64,000 nucleotides of DNA from Ciborinia camelliae (taxonomy: Eukaryota > Ascomycota > Leotiomycetes > Helotiales > Sclerotiniaceae): NCBI GenBank assembly GCA_025890175.1, contig JANPYM010000017.1, forward strand, positions 666,659 to 730,658, written 5' to 3'. The notes beneath the pieces are model-generated. The model ran no database searches. It worked only from the letters and a program-made list of their open reading frames with translations, and was not told the DNA's origin. The position numbers and the translations under genes were made by a program. Shown here piece by piece: positions 48,294 to 60,449 of the stretch. Within the stretch, counting starts at the first letter, position 1. Every line of letters begins with the position of its first letter.

Positions 48294-49439
48294 ATGTCTG
48301 CAAACGAGCGACGACGATCCAGCGTCGTAGAACGCATCCGCGGCACCTCCGTGTCGATGGCGGACGCTGCTCTAAACTTCAACCCTCAATTGGGAATGTG
48401 CGCAGCGACCGGTATCGCCATAGCCTATGCTCCCACTCTCGAAGAACTTCGAGAACCCATTTCCGGTGGTGCAAACATCGAATTCAATGAACATGGCCAC
48501 TCAACCCGTACCGTCACCACCGATGTAAATGGAGACCCCTGCCTCGCCAAAGGTTCATCTGCCACACAAACACATCGATTGAGTTTTGCGCAACCTTTGA
48601 ATATCTCGCCGTCGTTGCAAAAGGGGAATTTGGATGCCGTACCCGAAACTCAACCCGGATTTACGAAGCCTTCGTTAAAAAAGAGGACAACGGTCGTGGA
48701 AGAAGAAAGACATGGATGGGGTCCAGCTATAAAACATGGTCTCGCTGCATTTTGGAAATTCGCTCTGACGCCTACCGGTTTCCTCATCACGATATATGGC
48801 TTAAATATTGTGGGCTGGGGAGCTATGCTCTTCTTTTTACTGATAGATGTAGCGCCAGCTATGGATTATCCAAGCGCGGATTCAATTGATTCGCCCAGGA
48901 AGAAGTGGTTGGAAATCGATTCGCAAATCTTGAATGCTTTATTCTGCGTTACCGGGTTCGGGTTGGCACCATGGAGGTTTAGAGATCTATGGAATTTGTG
49001 TCGGGTGAGATTCGGGAAGAATCGAAACGCGATGAAGAGATTGGCAGAACAGAATAAGAGTTGGTTTAGGCCTGGGGCTTGGTATACAGATTCACTGAAG
49101 AATGATAATGAGGAGAATGGAATTTCAGCCCCAACCACTTTTACTGGAGAAGTTGCACCACCTACTAGCTTATGGAAGCTTAGTTTTGTGGTTTGGATGA
49201 TGATTTTGAATACATTATTTCAGGGAGTATTGTCCGGATTTATGTGGGGATATAATAGAATCAATAGACCATCCTGGGCGACAGGTTTATTTATTGGGTG
49301 TGGATGTATTGTTAGTATGTTGGCGGGAGCAATGATGTGGTGGGAGGGTAGGAAGGTCAAAATGATCGAGGGACCAGTGATTACAATTGTGGAACCGGAG
49401 GACAAAGAGATGCAATTGGAGGATCGTTCAAGTAAATAA
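48294..49439 (+). CDS. DUF2985-family membrane protein
   Basis: Intronless, 381 residues from the ATG in context ACAACCATGTCTGC. An upstream in-frame ATG at 48198 would add 32 residues of poor character and is less likely. The N-terminal 125 residues are hydrophilic. Then come the family signatures: FWKFALTPTGFLITIYGLNIVGWG (first membrane segment), SPRKKWLEIDSQILNALFCVTGFGLAPWRFRDL (second), and near the C-terminus LSFVVWMMILNTLFQGVLSGFMWG and WATGLFIGCGCIVSMLAGAMMWWEGRKV. The layout gives four membrane segments. DUF2985 proteins are fungus-specific and have no known biochemical role. Confidence 0.85.
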   Translation: MSANERRRSSVVERIRGTSVSMADAALNFNPQLGMCAATGIAIAYAPTLEELREPISGGANIEFNEHGHSTRTVTTDVNGDPCLAKGSSATQTHRLSFAQPLNISPSLQKGNLDAVPETQPGFTKPSLKKRTTVVEEERHGWGPAIKHGLAAFWKFALTPTGFLITIYGLNIVGWGAMLFFLLIDVAPAMDYPSADSIDSPRKKWLEIDSQILNALFCVTGFGLAPWRFRDLWNLCRVRFGKNRNAMKRLAEQNKSWFRPGAWYTDSLKNDNEENGISAPTTFTGEVAPPTSLWKLSFVVWMMILNTLFQGVLSGFMWGYNRINRPSWATGLFIGCGCIVSMLAGAMMWWEGRKVKMIEGPVITIVEPEDKEMQLEDRSSK

Positions 49440-49742
49440 AAAGTATGTAATTTGATGTTTATATAGGTATTTATTGTTCTATTATCTATTATCTATTATC
49501 TATTGGTACGGAAGTCTCCAAGCGATTAACCCTATGCAATATAGGAGAGTTCCATGTGCCGGGTCTCCATGCAGAAAACAACATCGAAAGTTTCCAAATT
49601 CCAGCGCCCTTTGCCCGAATTATATCCCTACGTCCAAATCATTATTCAATGAAACTACACCACAAGCGCTCCCACGATTATGATCCGTCATTGTGTTACA
49701 ATTCCAAGACCCAGCATGCAATTTGAGTTATCTCCCAAAGCT

Positions 49743-51098
49743 TCATATCGAGTGCTCTGGCCTGTGTGTACGGCGAGGTTTTGCACTTCTTCCACTCAAA
49801 ACCTCGAATGAAGAATGTCTATTTGGTTCTTTATTTGCCTCCTCTTCGTCCAAGCCCATTAAATTCTTCCAGCTGTCAGGCATAGCAGCAAGATCCACAT
49901 TGATGTGGGGAGCATGCTTTTCCATCCTCGCCTGCAATCTTCTCTCCTTTCCTGCATTCGAATTTTCTTGCGAATGAATATTAACCAAATCATATATGTC
50001 TGCGTCATAGAATGCGATTATATCTTTATCCTGCAATGTCTTTGTATGAATGATTGTCCCATCAATCAGCCTATATGGGAATTTCATTAATTGATGCGCC
50101 GTATGTAAAAAGCCTATATCGTATTCGACCTTGCGCTTTAGACTTGAGATTTCAAACCAAGGAAATTCCATGAGATACTTGCGGTGGAGCGTAATACGTG
50201 TGCGTTTGTAAAGGCCATCCGTGATCCAGGATCCTTCGACATAATCACTTGGATTTGCAGAGATTACTTGGTCATCCGCTAGGTGACCAGCCATCACATT
50301 GGAGTCATGTGGAGGAATCTCGCAATACGATCCCCTGGGATTGTAAAATCGCTGAATATGATGATCAAGCAACCACCCTCCGGTCCTCCAGCGACACTGT
50401 TGAGCCAGCATTTGACAGTCTTTTCGTGCTTTTATACGCACACATCTCTTTGCTCCAGGGATGGCGCTAAGCCAGGGAAAGCCCTCAAGATACCAGCGAT
50501 AGATATCAGCAGACGCCTTTTCAAATTCCTGCTCGCTGGTTGGGACTTCCAGGAAATGAGATCCGTATTCGAGAGGATATAGATCACCACTTGCTATTAT
50601 CCGAGGTAATTGAGCGCCTGGTCTTATGACATACGGATTTATCTGCAGAGATTTCCTACTATCAATTATGGCTGTGGGGGAGGTCGGATCGATAGAATGG
50701 GGTGGTGCAGATCGAGCTGTGAGGATGGTGTAACACTGCCCACTCTTAAAATCCCTGAGCTTCTGTATCCCGAACGCATTGTGAACTGTTTCAATGACAG
50801 CTTTACCGGAGCATCGACGAATTCCCATGATACTAGATACGGTCGGTAAATGAATATAGCTGAACGGCCATTGATCAGGAGGAGGGCGAAGAATGTAATA
50901 TTTGAGGTTTTGTTTATCGTCGATCAGGATATGGAGGTTTGGAGAAAATGGTCGAATCTCGGGAAGTATGGGATTATGCCATGGTGTTATTTCAGTGATA
51001 GCATATGTTAACGCACGCTTGTTTGTAGACGGGTCGCAAACGGTGACGCCGATATATTTTGGAGCAGACGATGAATATATACCATGAAAAAGTGGCAT
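49743..51098 (-). CDS. Hypothetical protein, unrecognised family
   Basis: Single open frame of 451 residues starting ATGCCACTTTTTCATGG. The length, even composition and absence of repeats make it a likely real gene. No signal peptide or membrane segment is seen. Noticeable features are a Trp/Tyr-rich middle (IYRWYLEGFPWLSAIPGAKR), several Cys, and a hydrophilic, basic C-terminus (SGRSAKPRRTHRPEHS). I do not recognise a domain. It lies beside decayed gene fragments, so lineage restriction is possible. Confidence 0.6.
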   Translation of the reverse strand: MPLFHGIYSSSAPKYIGVTVCDPSTNKRALTYAITEITPWHNPILPEIRPFSPNLHILIDDKQNLKYYILRPPPDQWPFSYIHLPTVSSIMGIRRCSGKAVIETVHNAFGIQKLRDFKSGQCYTILTARSAPPHSIDPTSPTAIIDSRKSLQINPYVIRPGAQLPRIIASGDLYPLEYGSHFLEVPTSEQEFEKASADIYRWYLEGFPWLSAIPGAKRCVRIKARKDCQMLAQQCRWRTGGWLLDHHIQRFYNPRGSYCEIPPHDSNVMAGHLADDQVISANPSDYVEGSWITDGLYKRTRITLHRKYLMEFPWFEISSLKRKVEYDIGFLHTAHQLMKFPYRLIDGTIIHTKTLQDKDIIAFYDADIYDLVNIHSQENSNAGKERRLQARMEKHAPHINVDLAAMPDSWKNLMGLDEEEANKEPNRHSSFEVLSGRSAKPRRTHRPEHSI

Positions 51099-52428
51099 GT
51101 TTGTAGTGATTGAGTATATTGGAGTTGTAAGCTAGTGACAAGTAAGTCCAAGAAAAATATATAGAAGACCCTGCTCTCCGGGAAGCAGCTTGAAACGGAA
51201 TTGAAAAATGGAAGGTGCGAGGGACTATTATGGGTGACGGGTGACCACAATGTGAGTAAGCTTGAGATAGAAGGATTCAATCAAGTAAAGTTTAGCCCAG
51301 GTTGATAGAAAAGGCTCCCTTAAAAAGAAAGAGCTTTGTACCAACCTGGTGTGAATCTAATATCTTGAAGTCTAGAAATTATAAGATCAATAGCTGATGT
51401 TGGGGTAAAGCTTGACTTGGTCAAGTGACCGCACAAATGACTGTAACCATTCACATTTCTTTTCATGCTTCGTCTCTCGAACAGTGAATTCAAGAATAGA
51501 AACTGGGGAAGAAATATTATAAAATGGGTCTCCATTACAATGAGAGCAGATGTGTTATGAATCCCAAGCTATGCATTTATAAATAATCGATTATTTTCAG
51601 CATCATCTGGATAGACTACTAAACATTGTGTTGGCAAATCAAACAATCTACTTTCTGGGGGGTGACTACAATTTCAGTTTGCATATAAAAACACTTCAGC
51701 AAGCTTTTCCCGTAATAAGCACATAGGCTTTGTCAAAATCAACCTACAGATGCATACATGATCAGAATGTAATCACCTATTAATTCCTATTACACATATT
51801 TATTACAATTGAGAATGTTGTCATCATATTACCAAAGAAACGTCGTGAGCTGCCATTGCCCCCCTAGGACACCCTTAGGGCTAAGTCGAAGTTATAGCAT
51901 TCCCGTCCTTTTACCCGTGTCACTTGGTCGAGGTACTTCACAATATAGAGCAATGGGCAGAAATAACATCAAGTTAACACAACTTCCTGTGTGAAAGTCG
52001 GTGACAGTTTAGTGAGTAGATTTATAATGGTGGTTGTTGGGGAGGTGGGATTGGTGTTTGGGGGGAGGAGAATGATTGATAGGGCTAGTTGGGGATGGGC
52101 GGACTTATGTTGATGTGTGGGATGGAAAGAGGAGATATTTTTGAGGGGCGTTTTGGGGATATGATGAGAATTTTGAGAGGGATAGGATGGAAGTTGATGG
52201 CGAACGAAGATGGTATCGTGATATTGTTGTGGATAATATAAACCAGATAGAAGAGATTGACTACATTCATATGGTGCCATGCCCACTATCCTTTCCATAT
52301 CTAACCCAGCGTATCCAATAGTCGAGACTAGCATACCAGATCTAAGATACCAATGTTGGAAAAGATTTCAGTATTCAAAATACTCTCAATACTCAAAATG
52401 CTTTCAATGTCTGAACCGTTTTCAATAT
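51099..52428. other. Intergenic, no gene seen
   Basis: AT-rich flank of the hypothetical gene. The minus-strand frame at 51969-52334 is Pro/His/Thr-rich with no domain and was not accepted. Confidence 0.4.
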
Positions 52429-53370
52429 TTAAAAAGCATTAGACGTTAAACTAGGTTTAATATTTGAAACGCTTTTAATGTTCAGAATACTTTTAATGCT
52501 CGAAAAGCTTTCAATGTTCAAAATACTTTGAATATTAAGGAAATTATAAACGTCAAAAACAAATTCAAGGATCAAAAATTGATCATTGTTTGGCTGCAGT
52601 CCGGACTGTTGGACACCCTGGAACCTAACCTTCTTACTCTTACTCAAAACTAGCACAGGGAATGGATAAACCTCCCAACACCCTCTTATATACTCCTTAT
52701 GATGTATCTCGACACCCTTTCCATGTAAATTTTCACTAACCCCCACATTCTTGACATCTTTAAATAGTCCCCCGACACTTTTCTCGCCCTTTACTCCCTT
52801 CCACTCTACTACCACTGGACAAAGTTCCCAAGACCCAGATATGACTTCCAAAGTCCCATGATTTCCAATACAGAATGATGTTCCTTTTTCAAATCTCGTG
52901 CGTTCCAGATAGTTTGTTTCCCATTGTCAAGGATTCTTCAGAATTCTCTTGAAATCCTGTCCATGTATGTTCCGAACAAAATAGTGTTAACATCCATTCC
53001 TCAAAGAATTTGCAAGGATCTAAGTCCACTGATATTAGACTATCTGGTGGTATCGGTAAAAGAGTAGCGGTGGGAATATGCACAGGTGATGTATTGCCAT
53101 TATCATTATCATGATCTTTGGTTGAATCGGGCTGTCCAAGGGAATCATCATCCTCCCCATCCGAATCGCCTCCTCATCAAAAGACTCCACCCAAAAGGCA
53201 CCTAATTCCTGATTATTCTTATCAATGCCTGACTCTTCTAGCTCATCTAAACACTTTGAAATTGCATCTCCAATATTTGCTTGCCAGTCCTTATACGTTT
53301 TCCAGAATTTTCAGAAGCTATTCGGGCAGTGCAATGCTTTCAGGTATGTACTTCCGGAAACTCCCGCGTC
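52380..53370 (-). pseudogene. Decayed protein-coding gene with frame breaks
   Basis: Three stretches on the minus strand have real-protein character but lie in different frames: about 53140-53290 (DAISKCLDELEESGIDKNN), about 52889-53130 (a Glu/Asp-rich part, then CKFFEEWMLTLFCSEHTWTG) and 52429-52930 (QWETNYLERTRFEKG... GNHGTLEVISGSWELCP). At the second junction the frames overlap around 52925-52932 without a clear intron, which suggests a frameshift. The 3' end runs into an AATATT(G/C)AAAG-type repeat encoding Ser-Ile-Leu-Asn-Ile. The family is not recognised. Confidence 0.4.
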
Positions 53371-54122
53371 TCACTTAGATAAAATAGCATGAAGATAATT
53401 GACCATGGTGGCGGATGTCAGGATATTTAGTAGGCGTCGACGACGAGCATTGCGAGAACATAGAGAGGCCTCAATCCCCGAATAAGCTTCAAGATCAATG
53501 GGATTTCTTAGACCATGTCGCCATCTCTCAACCAAAGCATCCTTCATCGTGTGCCTACTTCTTTGTTTATAAGTCACTTGACCTGCCTCAGAAATAAATC
53601 CCATACCACTCCCCTGTATTTGAATGGCATGTAAATCGACATATCGTCAAGCACGAGAAGTATTGGGTGGTTGTAGGGCCTGTTGATCCGACCGTCTGCT
53701 TTTCATGTGCAAGACGCGTTCTGGAGACGGAACGCATTTGTCATTGATGAGAAGGCCATAGTCATTTCGTACGCCAATCAAGAGAGTATCAGAGGATATA
53801 AGGATCAAGAAATTGAAATCTTTGTGGAATTTGAAATGATTGAGTATCCTTTCTCTTCAAGTCCAACGGATATGAGCGCCAACATATGACATTATTGCGA
53901 GTTCAATGATTTGAGTTGTAAATTTTCAAACACTGCTCTTGAGATATAAGAGGGTAATGAGATAGAGATATTATTGAGCACCTCAAGACACATCAGAGTT
54001 AATCGAAACCCCTTTTCATATTTACCTATTATCCAATAATTATCAGCCGTAATTTGCGCATGAAAATATGATCTAGAATAGATCGCGATCAGAGAGGCTG
54101 GAACGATTCTAACGACTCTAGA

Positions 54123-55140
54123 TTACTGTAGATCTTGTACTAATATAGATATATGCCTCCCACAATAACGATTTTCTTGAAGTAAGGTCAAATTATTATC
54201 AGCTAGATGCGCCCTATTATGACAGGTGAGTAGTTCTAATGGTATTTTTGAGCCGGAAGACTTAATATCCAGAAGAAAATCGGTCTGTTCTTGAAAGTAC
54301 AGGTATTTTGATGCAGGAAGATGAAGTAAAGCTTCGTCCTGGGCTGTGCCCCTAGAAATACCGGTTTCATGGATAAATAGTCCCGAGTTATTGAAAATGT
54401 GCCGTTCCAAGAATTCTAACTTCTGAAAATAAGCCTTTGGTTTTATGATCCGTTCTTTGGCTGAAAGTTCAGGATCATCTGGAAGGTTATCAGAATCGTA
54501 ATCAGTGTCCTCCGTGCCGGAGTATGGGGGAGATGAAGGTCTCTGATCCCATTGTCCCACCAGAAAAAGAGAATTGTGTATGTCTAGTTGTTCAATTGCT
54601 TCGTGACATTGCTCGAAAAAGTTTAATTCTTTGCTGGGAGGTAATTCTTCGCTTGGAGGTTGAATTGTTTCGAGGCTTCGAGTTTTGCGTTTAGTTACTA
54701 AGGCCTCAAGCTCTGCCTCGAGCCTTTGGAATTCGTATGCACTTTTCAGTCCCTTAAGATCATGGTGTTATAGAGGACACTCATATAGACGTGGTTAGAT
54801 GATACCAAAAATACCGAGTGGGAGAGGAGAAGAAATTAAGCCATTTGTTGCGGTGGAGAGGGCGGGAGTTAAATCCAGCAAAGGATTAGTAATGTTGAGA
54901 ACATACTGGGACATTGCGTGTCCTTCAAAGTTCACAAAAGCCTAAATACCGAATCAAAGTCGTTTTGGCTTCAGTCACAGGGTCAGCCGTCCTTCTAGAT
55001 CGTTGCGGTACTGCGTTGCCTTGGTAATAGAATGCCTCTTTTCTTTGCCCAGATATCACCGAGGATTCACTGTCGGTATCCGAAGATTCATTAGAGGTAC
55101 CAAATGATATATCTGAAGAAGAGTCTGAGAATAAATTGAA
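54123..55140 (-). CDS. Hypothetical gene fragment(s), unrecognised
   Basis: A frame open from about 54765 down to 54123 has good protein character: a helical, charged N-part (AYEFQRLEAELEALVTKR), then LNFFEQCHEAIEQLDIHNS, a Pro/Ser/Asp linker (SSPPYSGTEDTDYDSD) and a C-part with KLEFLERHIFNNSG. It has no suitable ATG until 54560; its 5' end fits a splice acceptor near 54757. A further piece at 54925-55140 (Ser/Asp-rich, with TADPVTEAKTTLIRYLGF) could be the first coding exon. The model is incomplete and may be a decayed gene. Confidence 0.35.
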
Positions 55141-55814
55141 CACATATGAAAGTGAGGTTGAGAAAGGTGTAATTGACGAAGGTGTAGTTGACGAAGATAG
55201 CCCGCGAACTTGGTAAAACAGGGTTGTTAGGCAAAAAAGTTATTTGGGGATAGAATTTATAGTATTACTTAGGAAACATAGATACTTACAAGGCATAGCA
55301 TTGTTTCGGACGGAATTCACAATACAGATTCAAACAATGTGGGAGTTTATCTGCAGGTATAGGTTTCTTTCCGGTATCAGATGTAAGCATTGAAGAGTAA
55401 GACGATACAGTGTATCACGTTGGAATGGTAGAGAAAGAAGAATTGCTACCATATGCTCAGCGAGGCGGCTGTTCACCAAAACTTCGGTCACAAACCCCAA
55501 TGATTACCTCCAAGCCCCTGTTTGAAATGAAACGGATGATTTCACGGTAGATTCTTTATTGAATAATTAAGGCAGGAGTAGGAACGAACGGCCCTTGGCT
55601 TTACTTCTCATTGCCATTCAGTTTCTGGATCTTATAGTTATTGCCTGCTTTCAAAGCTGACTCAAAATCTTCCCAAGCCGAGGAAAAATCCGTCGAGAAT
55701 ATGGAAGCTGGCGAGGTTTATTGTTATTCCACAGTCGCGTAAGAGAATGTTCTATTGAAAAAGATTGACTAGCGGTACGTAGCCCAAATTTGGCTTCGAA
55801 CAGAGATGTAGCAG

Positions 55815-56460
55815 AGAGATGAGCTTTCATTGATGAAGTCCTTCGGCTTTGGCAAACTGGACCCCATTTTACTCGGCATATCCAAGGAAGGTTTCCAAAT
55901 TACTTACACAACGTACAAAATTTGCAGATCACTTCTTGTACTTATCTTTTGTGGGATATATTTTTGTTTTGATTGGTATCTCGCTGGTCAAAGAACCTTC
56001 ACCCTCCAGCAGATATGGGACATTTGATTTGATTCTGTATGCTGGATCATAATCTTTTGTTCGTCCGCTTTTCCTCTCCGTTTGAGTTTGATAGCAAGCA
56101 GTAATTCAGATATTCCTATAAGCTTTTGAAATGCTTTCTGTTACCATAGGAAGGAAACTTATTGTCATTTCACAGACATAGCAGGACTCACCACGAAACC
56201 CAACATCAACGCCATCTTCTTCATCGGATACTGTGCCGGCAACATTAGCGGATCTCAACTATTCAAATTCCACGAAGTACCAAACTATCATGTAGTAATT
56301 TTTCCAATCTTTGAATGGGAAGTCTTAGGACTAATTAGGGCAATAGACGGAATATTATGGTATGATCGCTTGTTTGGTCATCTCCATTGCACTCACAATC
56401 GTGCTCAAACAATATAGGCACCAGGAGAACAAGCGTTCGTAAAGAGTTTATTTTGCTGAT
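55815..56460 (+). pseudogene. Remnant of a Dal5-like MFS transporter
   Basis: Fragments of the C-terminal half of an allantoate/pantothenate-type MFS permease. SFGFGKLDPILLG at about 55842 resembles the loop after TM6-7. DIAGLTTKPNINAIFFIGYCAGNISG and the following SQLFKFHEVPNYH (about 56176-56290) match the highly conserved late segment of the family. A last helix IACLVISIALTIVLKQYRHQENK, about 56360-56435, is in a third frame. The pieces are out of frame with one another, intervening helices are missing, and no N-terminal half precedes them, so this is a broken copy. Confidence 0.6.
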
Positions 56461-56470
56461 ATTATTATTG

Positions 56471-57152
56471 TGTATCGAGCTAGTGTATGCAGAACTACTT
56501 TATATCAACAGTTTATATCAATCCCGAAGCGAGATATGTAGGGGATATTGATCATGTTGATTTGATGGTCGAACGTTTTGTACTTAACTGTTGAGAGGTT
56601 GTAAATCTGAGCAAAATATCTGATAATTTAGACCAGCAGATTAGATCCAAACTTAAACATACTATTGCTATTTAAGATTTCTAGCGATGGTAGTAACTAT
56701 TAGCAAGTCATTTTTCGCCTTTTTAATGTTTTTAGATCATGTTTAGTTGTATAATTTGCAACCCTTCGTCAGTTCCGAATATAAGAGTATGATTTCGAGA
56801 CAACAATTAAAGTCAATCACGAAGATCACTGTGTGGTTCCCTAGCAAAGGTATCATATTTTGATGGAAAGCAATATTCATAATGATATATGTATCTACAA
56901 CCATTCTTCAGTCTAAACGACACCTAGCTAGCTAGACTAGCTTTTATTTCATTTTCTTGTGAACTATTCACACCTTGAGATTCTTAACATTTGTTTCTTG
57001 ACTGGGACTTTTGTTTTCCCAAATAATTCACTCGTAAGGGAAGGGCTTTCCCGTTTCACTTTCCGAGCACCAAAAAAAAGTTTTTGGCAGGCACTAGGTA
57101 GCTATGAAATAGGGTGTAATGGGTTTAAGGTTTACAATATTTTAGGTTACCA
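56471..57152. other. Intergenic / 5' flank of the F-box-like gene
   Basis: AT-rich, with no gene seen. The frame at 56959-57156 lacks domain features. Confidence 0.4.
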
Positions 57153-58414
57153 ATGACTGTTTTCTTTAAAGAAGTCAGCCGCACCTCCATTGCCGCAAGT
57201 GATATACGATCGAAGACAGGACTGCTTCCGGTCATGAACCAGTTTGCCGAAATTATGGCTCCCGAAAACATCGACCGTCCTGTTGACGATCCAAGTACTT
57301 CCTCCTTGTCGGAACCTGTAACCACGACTGGATTGGAGAATGAACCAACCAAAATAATTGGTCAGGACAATAGCCTTCTGCTCACAAAATTACCAATCGA
57401 GGTTCTTACAAAGATTCTTGAGATTGCTTGCATTAGTGATGAAACTATCCAGATGTGCCCAGTGGAGTGTGTTGAGGATCAGTACCACAGCGTACCACGC
57501 CCAAGGTGCCCCGAAATCCAGAGATACCAAGCTTTGAGAATGACCTGTGTTGCTTTCCATACTATCATGAGCAACTCGAGTATCCTGTTCAAGGACAACA
57601 CATTTGGGTTCTGTCGGTTCAAAACGCTGGACATGTTGAAATTCATTACTTCCAAGCAGCGTAATGCGATTCGCTCAATGTATGTGAATCGTCACCAGTA
57701 CATCCGTCAAATCCTACATTCTGATGACGATGCTGAGGCCAGGATGCAAAGAAATGGTCGGGAGATAAAACGCGGTTACCATATTATTGCCAACTGTCAC
57801 GGTCTGCGCAGCCTGACAATGAACATCGACGAGTTGGCCAACGAGCTCGTGTTACGGGAGGAAATTCCCTTCGTCTGCATGGAAGACTTTTCAGACACGG
57901 AAGAACTATGTAATATCCGGGGTCTTGAAGAATTTAGCTTCGTGACGACTAATCCGGAAGATCCAGAGCGTTCCCTTGATCCAGTAAATTGCATCTTGGT
58001 ACACGAGTTCGAGGACGAAGATGATTACTTCAGCTCTCAACTAGGAATTTACGAGCATGGAACCACTGCTGAACTGCACGAAAAATTCAAACAGGACTGG
58101 TATTCAAAGCTTTCAGAACTGGAGGAGAAAGGTAGGATTTTATAATTAATTCTTTCATTTCACACTCCCCTCATCCAAATCTGGTTGGATATTTCATCTA
58201 ATGTATCTTCTGCATTCTCCTTTACTCTTCAATGCAACCATCGCTTCTCATTTTACCCCATCGCTCTTCTCTTTTAAACGACCACTAACTTTCCAATGCT
58301 ACAACAGTCCGAGAAATCGTGACACGGCCACGCCTAGAGTCCCAGTCACCTCAACTACGAAGACGTGAAATTTTCAATCCTCCTCGTCTTATTTCTCCAC
58401 CCTTGGATCTTTAA
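57153..58414 (+). CDS. F-box-like domain protein
   Basis: Two exons: 57153-58131 (donor GTAGGA) and 58308-58414. The intron has branch CACTAACTT and acceptor ACAACAG, and the second exon adds about 35 residues with a basic, Pro-rich end (RPRLESQSPQLRRREIFNPP) before TAA at 58412. Total 361 residues. An F-box-like motif is at about 75-95 (LLLTKLPIEVLTKILEIACIS), followed by CPEIQRYQALRMTCVAFHTIM, where the second F-box helix and start of the adjoining region are expected. The remainder has no LRR or WD repeats that I can see. F-box proteins link substrates to SCF ubiquitin ligases through Skp1; the substrate is unknown. The start is uncertain, with further in-frame ATGs at 57234 and 57255. Confidence 0.7.
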
Positions 58415-58720
58415 AAGCGTTTCGGGTCCGTGGAATTTGTGATTATGATGGATAGTGGAGTTTAGACTTGAATTCTAATCATGATTTGGGCCATGAAGTA
58501 TCATGCCATGGAGGCATCTGCTGTGTACGATAAAATTAATATATTGACTCCTGGTAACATAATATGAGAATAGACAGGCTGGCGTAATATTCCTTTTTTC
58601 TTTTCTTATGGGAACTAGTATTTTCCCATAATCCTTTGAGCATCCCGATGATCCCCAGTTTACAGCGGGTGACACTTTATCATACTATTCTTTCTCATAC
58701 CTTCAAATTATCCTCTAGTC

Positions 58721-60439
58721 TACAGTTAAAAACACAATACAGTATCTCAAATCAAAATAATCGAGTGGCTTGATAAAATCATTTGACTGTCACCGGTGAG
58801 CTCTCGGTAACCCCTCTCCCAACCCCCCTTCAATCAAGCCACCTCCCCATCTCCCCACCCATCTCCCCACCCATCCCTTTAAACTTAACCCAAACCAAAG
58901 CAATTTCAATTCCAAGTCCAAGAAATCCAATTTAATCAAAATCAAACAATATTGCTTCTCCCAACTCGGTGTCACGGTGCTTCCTAACTTCGTTAGCTGA
59001 AGATTTAATTAGCATTTCACCTTTCATCTTAACTCTACATCTCTTGTTATTATTTTCTGGTTGCCTTGTACATATTCACCCCTATCGTCAATTCAACCTC
59101 ATTCACTATCATCATTCACTTACTATTATTCATGTACCTCCATTATTCTATTCACAATCATTTAGTTAACGTTATTCAATACCATCATTCACTTGTATCA
59201 TTCACTCACCATCATTCACTCCCCTCCATCCTAAAATACACCCCATGTGGGATCCCGTTTCCTTCTCACCCGTCCAACCTCCCTTCCAACCTAACAATAA
59301 CTAGGTAATAATATAAGATCTCCCCCCCCCAAGTCCATTCCATTCCATTCCATACCACTCTCAACTTAAATAAATATTTATTCAAATAAATAAATAAATA
59401 AGATAAATAAGATAAATAAGATAAACAATACCAACTCGAGGACTAAATCCACACAATGGCACACACTCACTCACTTCATAATACAATTTACATTAAACTC
59501 ATGAACTCATGAACTTATAAACTCTTTCAATTTTCTACATCTCAATTAAGACAACAACCCCTCCTTCCCCCCCCTCAAAAAAAATCTCAAAAAAATATCT
59601 CAAAACAGGAAATTAAATTACGCGAGAAGCTAAAGACGAGAGACAGTAGAGTGAGTACTAAGGACAGGAACTAAGGTAAGGTAAGGTAAGGTAAGCTAAC
59701 CGATCTATCTCGGCACTGCATCATGCCCATCCATGCATCCATCCATGCATCCGTATACGCCATCCATCCATCCATCAAGTATAAGGGTCAAATTGTAACT
59801 CCCATCTCGCTCGTGTATTTACAAATTATATCACTCCACTCCAATTCACTCCGATCCACTCCGTTCCACTCCGCTCCACTGCGAGCCTTCCCCCAAGTAA
59901 AGTAAAGTAAACATCCCGCTCTATCATGTACGATCGATCCATCATACCATCCAATCTCTTTGACCGACCCCCTCAAATATATCGTCAAGTATTTTAAATA
60001 CGGTTAGCTATCTTCCTTAATACTCATCATCATCACTCTCCTCATCCAGTAACAAGGCCCTATGCCTTCTTTCCCGCAAATCCTGCTCTAGCCCCCCCTC
60101 ACTTTCATTATCCGCATAACCCTCACCACCACACAAACTAAGCGCCACGGGCAAAAATACAAGCGCATGAGTGGCCGCAAAGATGACCAAGGCAAGCCAG
60201 ATCCGGAAATAATATATTTCGAAAATCTTACTCCGGGTAAACGCCAACACGCTCACTCCCACGAATTTTGTAATCGTGATGCCGCTAAAGACAGAGCCGC
60301 CTACGTTAACGAGAGCTGTCCAGGCACGTGCATCACGGTTGCGGAACTTGTTTTTAGCGCGTTCCATGACGCTACGCGAGGGGAACATAAAGGCTCGGGC
60401 GATGTGGGCGCAGAATTCAACGCCGATTCCCACGCAAAT
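58721..60439. repeat. Duplicate copy A of the NPC1 3' region (left of the gap)
   Basis: 1719 bp that recur at 60450-62168 on the other side of ten Ns. The copies appear identical except for homopolymer lengths (C9/C7 at 59322/61051 and C8/C10 at 59567/61284). It includes the last 139 codons of NPC1 (60017-60433, minus), cut off by the gap. This is most likely the same locus assembled twice. Confidence 0.92.
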
Positions 60440-60449
60440 NNNNNNNNNN
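60440..60449. other. Assembly gap of 10 N
   Basis: Ten unknown bases join two contigs. Sequence on both sides belongs to the same 1719-bp segment, so the gap size and the duplication should not be taken literally. Confidence 0.99.

Noticed and set aside
51969..52334. 121-codon minus-strand Pro/Thr/His-rich frame
   Set aside because: No recognisable domain, repetitive composition and no supporting splice or start signals.
60017..60433. A second NPC1-type gene left of the gap
   Set aside because: It is the duplicated end of the same gene, truncated exactly at the N gap, with differences only in homopolymers outside the coding part; treated as an assembly artefact.
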